A stretch of 9,180 nt of DNA from positions 1 through 9,180 of the forward strand of contig JASHYD010000364.1 of assembly GCA_030043175.1 (NCBI GenBank), read 5' to 3'. The notes beneath the pieces were generated by a model. It did no database searches and had not been told where the DNA came from. It worked only from the letters and a program-made list of their open reading frames with translations. Below, in pieces: positions 1 to 5,138 of the stretch (position 1 is its first letter; each line of letters begins with the position of its first letter). The translations under genes were made by a program, and so were the position numbers. This DNA comes from Xanthobacteraceae bacterium (GTDB taxonomy: Bacteria > Pseudomonadota > Alphaproteobacteria > Rhizobiales > Xanthobacteraceae).

Positions 1-24
1 GAACCGCACGCTGTGTCCGGCGTT
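1..24 (+). promoter_or_regulatory. Probable EcfG (general stress sigma factor) promoter, left end cut by window
   Basis: Bases 1-4 are GAAC and bases 21-24 are CGTT, separated by exactly 16 bases. The alphaproteobacterial EcfG consensus is GGAAC-N16/17-CGTT, so this is a full match apart from the first G, which would lie just outside the window. Transcription would start near base 30, giving a leader of about 60 nt before the ATG at 93. It is the only candidate promoter I see for the Lys-rich gene. The missing base and the absence of experimental data limit confidence. Confidence 0.55.
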
Positions 25-92
25 AGAGGCCATGCCCGGGGCGATGACAGATCAACAAGCTTCATCGTCATGGCCTATCGAGGAGCGAAAAG

Positions 93-683
93 ATGAGAGG
101 TTTAGTATTTTCCGTTGTTGTGGTGCTCGGCGCTTTGGCCGTTATGCAAGTTTCCGCGGACGATGCATGGGCAGCAAAAAAGCCAAGCCACGAAAAGCAC
201 GAAAAGCACGAAAAGAAACAAAAGAAAAAAGAAAAGAAAGAGGACAAAGACAAGAAAGAGGACAAAGACAAGAAAGACGAGAAAGACAGGAGAGATACAA
301 ACAATTGTCCAGGTTGGGTTTCAAAGGGTTGCAGTCCGGGAGCGTGCCAATGCCCGGTGGGCCCGGATGAGAAAGAAAGAAAGAAAGCCGCGGAGAAAGC
401 ACAAAAGAAAGCCGAGGAGATAGCAAAAAAGCTCCAAAAAGCCGAGGGGAAAGAAAAAAAGGCGCAAAAAGCCAAGGGGAAAGAAAAAAAGCCCGAATCC
501 GGCCGGGGAACCCAAACCCGAAAAGACGCTGAGCCGGCCCGGACTATGCGCTCCTTATCATTCGTCACTCGTTCCGATAAGGCCGCTGATGTGCTCGATC
601 GCCGGTCGCAAATTGAACGCATGTTGTGTGATCTAATACCAATTCGTCGAGAGATTGACTCTCTGGGGGATTCCCGACTGTGA
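93..683 (+). CDS. Lys-rich exported protein, C-terminus overwritten by an insertion sequence
   Basis: I do not recognise a family. The start at 93 has AGGAG at 81-85, seven bases upstream. Residues 1-27 look like a Sec signal peptide: MRGL, a hydrophobic core, then a probable cut after AWA. The mature chain is an extreme polycation. Residues 29-69 are mostly Lys, Glu, Asp and His; residues 70-91 form a Gly/Pro island with four Cys (72, 80, 85, 87; spacing C-x7-C-x4-C-x-C); residues 93-134 return to Lys/Glu/Ala-rich, probably helical sequence built from repeats. The Cys island could be disulphide-bonded or metal-binding in the periplasm, which is inference. From codon 182 (base 636) the frame runs into the left end of the IS630 element, so the last 15 residues are IS-derived and the native C-terminus is lost or unknown. 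A probable EcfG promoter lies upstream. The gene may still be functional or may be a 3'-truncated remnant. Confidence 0.6.
   Translation: MRGLVFSVVVVLGALAVMQVSADDAWAAKKPSHEKHEKHEKKQKKKEKKEDKDKKEDKDKKDEKDRRDTNNCPGWVSKGCSPGACQCPVGPDEKERKKAAEKAQKKAEEIAKKLQKAEGKEKKAQKAKGKEKKPESGRGTQTRKDAEPARTMRSLSFVTRSDKAADVLDRRSQIERMLCDLIPIRREIDSLGDSRL
189..215 (+). repeat. Three perfect tandem copies of a 9-bp unit
   Basis: The unit CACGAAAAG occurs three times without change (189-197, 198-206, 207-215) inside the Lys-rich gene, encoding repeated His-Glu-Lys. It is in frame, so copy-number change would lengthen or shorten the protein without breaking it. Confidence 0.9.
237..272 (+). repeat. Two perfect tandem copies of an 18-bp unit
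   Basis: Bases 237-254 and 255-272 are identical and encode the repeated hexapeptide KEDKDK within the Lys-rich exported protein. The period is a multiple of three, so the reading frame is kept. Confidence 0.9.
435..492 (+). repeat. Near-perfect direct repeat, 30-bp period
   Basis: The 28-base stretches 435-462 and 465-492 differ at only two positions (CCGAGG against CCAAGG in the middle, and the last base). They encode a repeated Gln-Lys-Ala-x-Gly-Lys-Glu-Lys-Lys segment of the Lys-rich protein, pointing to growth of the gene by in-frame duplication. Confidence 0.8.
636..643 (+). repeat. IS630 left terminal inverted repeat
   Basis: ATACCAAT at 636-643 is the exact reverse complement of 1650-1657. 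The similarity continues imperfectly for roughly 15 further bases inward. This end also supplies codons 182 onward of the Lys-rich ORF. Confidence 0.7.
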
Positions 684-689
684 TTCAAG

Positions 690-1647
690 ATGGCAATCAA
701 GGGCCTTGCCATGGGCCAGGCTATTGCGGTGCGGACGGACTATACGGCGGGCGAGGTTCGCCGGTTTGCGAAACAGGCGAAGGACGTCGCGCAGGCGCGA
801 CGGTTGTTGGCGATTGCGGCGGCGCTCGAATGAGCCTCGTGGGCCGAGGCGGCAAAGATCGGCGGGATGGATGGGCAGGTGCTGCGAGACTGGGTGCACC
901 GGTTCAATGACCAAGGACGGGGCGGTTTCATCAATACTCCGCGCCGGGCGCTCCGCCCAAGCGAGATGCCACGCACTGGGCGTTTCTTGCCGAGATCGTG
1001 GAGGAAGGTCCGATCCCGGCAGTCCACGGCGTGGTGCGATGGCGAGCCTGCGGCTGCACGAGGAGTTCGGCATCTCGGTATCGGACGACACCATCTATCG
1101 TGCCCTCAAAGACCTGGGCTTCTTACATCTCAGTGCCCGTCCGAAGGCCGCCAGGCACACCGGTAGAAGTGTGGTTCCAGGACGAAATGCGGGTCGGGCA
1201 GAAGAACAAGCTCACCTACCGCTTGGCTCGGAAGGGCTCACGTCCTCGCGCCACGCGTGATCAGCGCATCCGACCGCGGAGCCGGTGCAGCCCTCGTGCT
1301 ACCGGTCTGCAACAGCGAAGCCATGCAGCTTCACCTCGACGAGATCACCAGCAAGGTTGTACCGGGCGCCCATGCTATTCTCATGCTCGACCAAGTTGGC
1401 TAGCACGGTGCTAAGGAACTCAGGATTCCGACCAACATTTCCCTACGCCGTTGCCGCCGCGCTCACCCGCAGCCAGGTGAACATGTGGCAGTTCATGCGT
1501 CAGAACTGGCTATCAAACCGGACCTTAAAATCTTTTGACGGCATCATCGATCACTGCTGCTACGCCTGTAACACAGTTATCGGCCAACCGTGGAAGATAA
1601 TGTCCATCGCCCGACGCAACTGGGCGACCGTCGGTCACTCATCGTGA
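690..1647 (+). pseudogene. IS630-family transposase, multiply disrupted
   Basis: Pieces of one DDE transposase can be followed through all three plus frames. It begins at the ATG at 690 (or the in-frame ATG at 711, which starts Met-Gly-Gln) with the N-terminal helix-turn-helix part, and meets an in-frame TGA at 831-833. The frame changes near 942, where the WAFLAEIVEEGPIPAVHG segment begins, and again near 1045, where the LHEEFGISVSDDTIYRAL segment begins. A deletion near 1150 removes the linker before the first catalytic motif VWFQDEM (near 1175). Another loss follows near 1270. A TAG at 1401-1403 replaces the Trp after the second catalytic motif LDQVG, and the frame changes again near 1445 before the C-terminal piece ending TGA 1645-1647. 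The third catalytic residue, expected as Glu in a QEN(I/M)W motif, reads Val (QVNMW, near 1478). The gene is inactive several times over. Confidence 0.88.
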
Positions 1648-1649
1648 GG

Positions 1650-1657
1650 ATTGGTAT
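1650..1657 (-). repeat. IS630 right terminal inverted repeat
   Basis: ATTGGTAT lies just after the transposase stop codon (1645-1647) and is the exact complement of the left end at 636-643. The TA at 1657-1658 fits an IS630 target-site boundary. Confidence 0.7.
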
Positions 1658-1749
1658 AACCATGTTTGATGCACATCTGGCCGCTGGCACCGAGACGCGC
1701 ATGGGGTCGATGTCGCTGGGGTCAGCGAAGAGGCGCTCCAGTAATATAA

Positions 1750-1896
1750 CACTCTGTGCGAGAGGTACCGGACCTTGACTCGAATCTTATCGGTCGTCTT
1801 GTCCAATACTGCGTCGATCACCACCGAACTAAAGACCTCTCTGCGCTAGGTGACCCCATTCCCCGTGAGGTCATGCTGCAGGTCGCCGGCCTGTGA
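1750..1896 (+). pseudogene. Short orphan reading frame, probable 3' remnant of a small gene
   Basis: From the stop at 1747-1749 to TGA at 1894-1896 the frame reads about 48 residues with ordinary composition, including LIGRLVQYCVDHH and LSALGDPIPREVML. It looks more protein-like than the surrounding debris, but there is no ATG at its head, only an internal Met near the end. It lies about 90 bases beyond the right end of the IS630 element, so it may be the tail of a gene broken in the same period. I do not recognise the family. It does not look like the missing end of the Lys-rich gene, since it is not Lys-rich, but this cannot be excluded. Confidence 0.25.
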
Positions 1897-1901
1897 TCTT
1901 G

Positions 1902-2224
1902 TTAGTCCGGTTGCCTATCGTCGTGCCAGGAAATCTCGCCATGTGCGTACGCGGATTGAGCGACGGCACTCCCCGTCTCGCCGGATGATATCTCGCCGTG
2001 CGTGATCAGTACTGTGAGCGCGGCAAGCTTGTCGTGCATCTTGATCCGCCTGGGCGGCCGTCGTCGTCGAGCTCCACCTCTGCGAGGCGCGGCGGCAGCA
2101 TGTCCATGTGTCGCGGCGGCGCTGGACCCTTGCGCGCCTCGCCGGTGGCGGGGTCGATGCTCTGGACGAGCTCGTAATACTCCGGCAGCGCAGCGCTGGC
2201 GAGGGCCGTGACGACGTGCCCGCC
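1902..2224 (-). pseudogene. Frame-broken remnant, possibly of a phage small-terminase-like protein
   Basis: On the minus strand, reading down from 2224, one frame gives VVTALASAALPEYYELVQSI, then a Pro/Arg-rich stretch and LPPRLAEVELDDDGR near 2070. The sensible sequence then moves to another frame at about 2055 and continues RRIKMHDKLAALTVLI (Met codon at 2037-2039), ending at the TAG at 1902. The end of many phage small terminase subunits has a basic residue followed by K-(L/F/M)-x-DK-x-AAL and a Leu-rich helix, so a prophage relic is possible. The match is from memory and short. The disruption and protein-like content of the two joined frames are seen directly; the identity is a guess. Confidence 0.3.
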
Positions 2225-2305
2225 TCAAGACGTCGAACTCTCTCCCAGACGCGACTAACAGCGCGTGTGCATCCATGCCGCGCAACACGATTCCGATGTC
2301 TGGCT

Positions 2306-3928
2306 TCACAGGAAGTTGCGCGCAACGATGTAGAGACAGCCCGCGAGGAGCATGGCGGCGGGAAGCGTCAGGAACCACGCGGTCAGAATGGCCCTGATCG
2401 TGGCCATTTGCAGTCCCGAGCCGTTGGCCGCCATGGTGCCCGCCACGCCGCTCGACAGAACGTGCGTCGTGGATACCGGCAGCCCGTAGAACTCGGCGCC
2501 GAGGATCGTTCCCGCCGCCACTATCTCGGCTGAGGCGCCCTGAGCATAGGTCAGATGCTCCTTGCCGATGCGCTCGCCCACCGTCACGACGATCCGCCGC
2601 CAGCCCACCATGGTGCCGAGCCCGAGCGCGATCGCGACCGAGACCTTGACCCAAGTCGGAATAAAGCGGGTGCCGTCTTCCAGGCTGCTGCGATAGTCCT
2701 TGAGAACCGCCGTTTCGTTAGCGCTGAACTTGGCTCCGGCTTCGCGGAGAAGTCGAATCGCGTCCGCCACCAGGTACATGTCGTTGCGCATGTTTGGCGT
2801 GGCCGCGGCGGGGACGCGTCGGATCGAGCCATAGCTCTCGACCCCGCTGGCGATCTCGGCGGAAAGAGAGGCCAGTGCCGCAAAGACATCCCGGCGGTTG
2901 ACATCCCGAGTTTTCAGCGCTGCACCAATCTGCTTGCGGGCCTCATCGAGGCTGGGTTGCGGCGCGCCTTCGGCATGGGCGCTCAACACCGAACGGGCCT
3001 TGTTGGTGATCTCAAGGAACGCGGGCGTGCTCGCATCCGGCATGGTGCGGTTGAGGGCATACGCAGTCGGAGCGACACCGATCAGGATCAGCATGATCAG
3101 CCCCATGCCCTTCTGGCCGTCGTTGCCGCCATGGGCGAAGGAAACGCCGGCACAGGTAAAGATCAGGATGCCGCGGATCCACCACGGCGTCCTCGTGTCC
3201 CTGGGTTCCTGATAGAGTTGCGGGATCGGAACTACGAATTTCATCAGCAGCAACAGCAGCGCCGACAAGGCAAACCCGATCGCAGGGCTGAATAGGAGTG
3301 CCTTCCCAACACTAACCGCTTGCGACCAGTCAACGCCAGACGTCCCTTGTCCGGCCGGCGCGGTCAGCTGGTTGGCAAGACCGACGCCCATGATTGACCC
3401 GATCAGGCAATGCGAGGAGCTGTTGGGGATGCCCATCGCCCAGGTGGCGAGATTCCATGTGATCGCGGCAATGAGCAGCGAGAAAATCATCGCATAGCCG
3501 CCGGTGCTCCCTACTTGGAGAATGAGCTCGACCGGAAGCAGCGTGATGATGCCGTAGGCGACCGCGCCAGTGGAAACCACAACGCCTAAGAAGTTGAGCA
3601 CGCCGGACCAGATGACCGCAATGAGCGGCGGCAGGCTGTGCGTGTAGATGACCGTTGCAACGGCATTGGCAGTGTCATGAAAACCGTTTACGAACTCGAA
3701 GCCGAGCGCGATCATCAGCGCGACACCGAGCAGGGCCAAGGCGGCAAGTGTCAACGTCTCGCCGACACTGCTCGTGTCGGTGACAACGCCATAGGCAGCG
3801 TAACCGATCCCGCTGACCAGGAAGAGAATACAGACTGCCGTCACGCTGACGTGCGGCTTCTGATCGAGATTTGGCTTGGCGACGAGGGGCGCGGCACTCG
3901 GCGCGTTCGTCAATGTCAGTTCTGACAT
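2306..3928 (-). CDS. pitA: PitA-family inorganic phosphate transporter
   Basis: This is a 540-residue inner-membrane phosphate permease (PHO4/Pit family), which imports metal-phosphate driven by proton symport in characterised members. The paired family signatures are present: GFEFVNGFHDTANAVAT (residues 76-92) and GIPNSSSHCLIGSIMG (166-181) in the first half, SFAHGGNDGQKGMG (263-276) and GLPVSTTHVLSSGVAG (482-497) toward the end. Hydrophobic segments fill 28-50, 58-80, 100-135, 143-165, 205-235 and 250-290; a soluble charged insert spans about 290-425; more membrane segments run 427-450, 465-500 and 508-540. E. coli PitA is 499 residues, so the length fits. I chose the ATG at 3926-3928, preceded by GGGAG, because the open frame above it encodes non-membrane, non-family sequence. 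There is no phoU-like (DUF47) partner beside it, unlike many rhizobial pit genes. It is transcribed alone, probably from the EcfG-type promoter at 4032-4056. It appears intact. Confidence 0.92.
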   Translation of the reverse strand: MSELTLTNAPSAAPLVAKPNLDQKPHVSVTAVCILFLVSGIGYAAYGVVTDTSSVGETLTLAALALLGVALMIALGFEFVNGFHDTANAVATVIYTHSLPPLIAVIWSGVLNFLGVVVSTGAVAYGIITLLPVELILQVGSTGGYAMIFSLLIAAITWNLATWAMGIPNSSSHCLIGSIMGVGLANQLTAPAGQGTSGVDWSQAVSVGKALLFSPAIGFALSALLLLLMKFVVPIPQLYQEPRDTRTPWWIRGILIFTCAGVSFAHGGNDGQKGMGLIMLILIGVAPTAYALNRTMPDASTPAFLEITNKARSVLSAHAEGAPQPSLDEARKQIGAALKTRDVNRRDVFAALASLSAEIASGVESYGSIRRVPAAATPNMRNDMYLVADAIRLLREAGAKFSANETAVLKDYRSSLEDGTRFIPTWVKVSVAIALGLGTMVGWRRIVVTVGERIGKEHLTYAQGASAEIVAAGTILGAEFYGLPVSTTHVLSSGVAGTMAANGSGLQMATIRAILTAWFLTLPAAMLLAGCLYIVARNFL

Positions 3929-4031
3929 GGGCTCCCAACGAAGGTATGTGACGGTTTTGCAGCAGTGCTTGTGCCCTCGTTCCTTCGGAACGGGCAAAGC
4001 TTGCGTGAATCGTTCGAGTACCTGCCAGCTC

Positions 4032-4056
4032 AACGCGGGGCCCGGAGGGGTGTTCC
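4032..4056 (-). promoter_or_regulatory. Full-consensus EcfG-type promoter upstream of pitA
   Basis: On the minus strand GGAAC (4056-4052) and CGTT (4035-4032) are separated by exactly 16 bases, an exact match to the alphaproteobacterial general-stress consensus GGAAC-N16/17-CGTT. It points toward pitA. A start site about 7 bases further on gives a leader near 95 nt before the ATG at 3928. No other candidate GGAAC in the right orientation fits in this leader. This puts phosphate uptake under stress control, though a second housekeeping or PhoB-dependent promoter may exist; I did not find a convincing PHO box. Confidence 0.6.
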
Positions 4057-4141
4057 ACGCAGATCGGTGCTCGACTTGCAAGGGGGAAGTTAGTCTTCAG
4101 CCGTCGGAGCGTTGTGCCCCCGCAGCCGTGATCCGCACCTT

Positions 4142-4167
4142 TGACGACCTCGAGTGACGACCTCGAC
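4142..4167 (+). repeat. Two tandem copies of a 13-bp unit
   Basis: TGACGACCTCGAG (4142-4154) is followed directly by TGACGACCTCGAC (4155-4167), identical in 12 of 13 bases. It lies about 85 bases upstream of the pitA EcfG-type promoter. It does not match a PHO box. It could be a regulator half-site pair or a chance slippage product. Confidence 0.6.
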
Positions 4168-4264
4168 GATCGTCCCGCGGGCTTTTTCATACGACGCCGT
4201 CCCCTCGATAACATCGTCTCAGCCCGAAGGCGCGCCGCGCGCCAGAGCTGCAGGCCATCCGGCG

Positions 4265-4456
4265 TCAGCGAGCGGTTATTGCTAGTGTTGGGGGCCAGCG
4301 CTGATTCGAAGTCTCCCGGGAATCAGAGGTTGCAGACCACAAACAGGGAGATGGTGGCAACACGCACAATTCCACTCCGGTGATCGCCCACGACACTCCG
4401 ATCGATGCCAATGTCAGGATAGGCGCGGCGCAAGCAAGTACAGGCAAGACCCTCAT
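4265..4456 (-). CDS. Possible 63-aa hydrophobic N-terminus protein, doubtful
   Basis: An ATG at 4454-4456 on the minus strand has GAGG four bases upstream. The product opens with MRVLPVLACAAPILTLASIG, which resembles a signal peptide or single membrane anchor, then a SWAITG segment and a polar tail without recognisable motifs. It faces the same way as pitA but lies about 0.2 kb upstream of the EcfG-type promoter, so it would be a separate unit. The hydrophobic start and ribosome site favour a real gene; short length and lack of a known family count against it. Confidence 0.25.
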   Translation of the reverse strand: MRVLPVLACAAPILTLASIGVSWAITGVELCVLPPSPCLWSATSDSRETSNQRWPPTLAITAR

Positions 4457-4701
4457 CGGACCTCATTCGAGACGCCGTTATCGGGGCAAGATGATTCCAG
4501 CTTTCCGGATTGTCTGTCAGGAACGTGATTTTGCGTCGAATTCGTTGACCCAGCTATTGTAGCAGATCACGACGTCTATTTGCCGGATCCTTGAAGCGAC
4601 TGTGGCGGCAATAAGAGTCTAGCATGTCCCGCGGAACATCGCCTCGCTGGCGAATCTGAACAGTCGAGAGCCGGCAAGGGGGCCACGCGCTGAGGAGTGT
4701 C

Positions 4702-4941
4702 ATGGCTCAAGAGACTTGTTGCACAGGCCGTAATGCCAGGGCGAAAGTTCGATTCTCGAGAACCATTTCCCGGGATATTCTATCTTGCCGTGTGCACGCG
4801 CTCGCGCGGTTCGGACGGCGAGTCTGCGTGGTGCCGATCGGCGAGGATCGCTTGGAAGCCAATGTCGGTTTCACGGTTCCTCTTCGAATCATTAAACAAC
4901 GAATCGCCTGCGGCAACGCGGGGGCCTGCAGTCTGCCGTGA
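4702..4941 (+). CDS. Possible 79-aa protein, doubtful
   Basis: ATG at 4702 follows GAGGAG (4692-4697) with a four-base gap, a good ribosome site. The 79-residue product is basic, Cys- and Arg-rich, with no membrane segment or motif I recognise. An overlapping frame is open over the same bases, so openness alone is weak evidence. The product may be a remnant or not expressed. Confidence 0.22.
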   Translation: MAQETCCTGRNARAKVRFSRTISRDILSCRVHALARFGRRVCVVPIGEDRLEANVGFTVPLRIIKQRIACGNAGACSLP

Positions 4942-5138
4942 GTCGACTCTCTCGCATTACGTGAGACGGCTCCCTAGCATTAGTTGTGACTTTTCTGCCT
5001 CAGGCCAGCCAAACGTTGCTTAGATCACACCAAACATGCGTTCAATTTGCGGAGAGTCTTGGATTCGTCATGTAGCCAAAGCTACCTCGTCACGGACGTT
5101 AAACTCAGGGTTTAAACATTCGCAGCAAAGGTGGCGGG

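Larger units (their letters stand above)
636..1657 (+). mobile_element. Decayed IS630-family insertion sequence
   Basis: The element is bounded by an inverted repeat: ATACCAAT at 636-643 and its complement ATTGGTAT at 1650-1657, with weaker similarity continuing inward. Between them lies one degraded transposase on the plus strand. At about 1.02 kb it is shorter than I would expect for this group (roughly 1.1 kb), consistent with the internal deletions seen in the transposase. IS630 elements insert at TA. TA follows the right end (1657-1658 if the end is ATTGGTA), but the matching left position reads AA with TA one base further out (634-635), so the target duplication is no longer clean. The left end interrupts the Lys-rich gene. 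I infer that it cannot move by itself. Confidence 0.8.
4057..5138. other. Gene-poor stretch between the divergent pitA and porin genes
   Basis: About 1.1 kb with no ORF I recognise. It holds two doubtful small ORFs (4265-4456 minus; 4702-4941 plus), a 13-bp tandem duplication at 4142-4167, and a short hairpin GTAGC-CAAA-GCTAC in the porin leader region near 5070. Composition is ordinary and no tRNA or insertion-sequence ends are visible. The control region of the porin should lie in its last 150 bases, but I cannot name a sigma-70 promoter with confidence. Confidence 0.5.

Noticed and set aside
189..492. Repeats as a possible CRISPR array
   Set aside because: Units are short, tandem, have no unique spacers and all lie in frame within one coding sequence.
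68..712. Long minus-strand open frame opposite the Lys-rich gene
   Set aside because: Its Phe/Ser/Leu-rich product is simply the complement of Lys-rich codons; the plus frame has the ribosome site and signal peptide.
2315..2326. Perfect 12-bp palindrome GTTGCGCGCAAC at the pitA 3' end
   Set aside because: It encodes the conserved end of PitA and has no loop or T-run, so it is unlikely to be a terminator or operator.
2309..2654. Minus-strand open frame overlapping the 3' end of pitA
   Set aside because: It runs in another frame through confirmed membrane-segment codons of pitA and its Arg/Gly/His-rich product is typical of a shadow frame; only the part below 2224 is discussed as a remnant.
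3976..3994. Hairpin CGTTCC-TTC-GGAACG in the pitA leader as terminator or attenuator
   Set aside because: The stem is short, has a three-base loop and no T-run on either strand; it contains GGAAC but no CGTT at 16-17 bases in either direction.
4520..4546. GGAAC followed by CGTT as another EcfG promoter
   Set aside because: The spacer is 18 bases, outside the usual 16-17, and the nearest downstream start is about 160 bases away and itself doubtful.
4740..4765. AGTTCGATTCTCGAG resembling a tRNA T-arm
   Set aside because: No acceptor, D or anticodon arms can be built upstream, so no tRNA and no tRNA attachment site.
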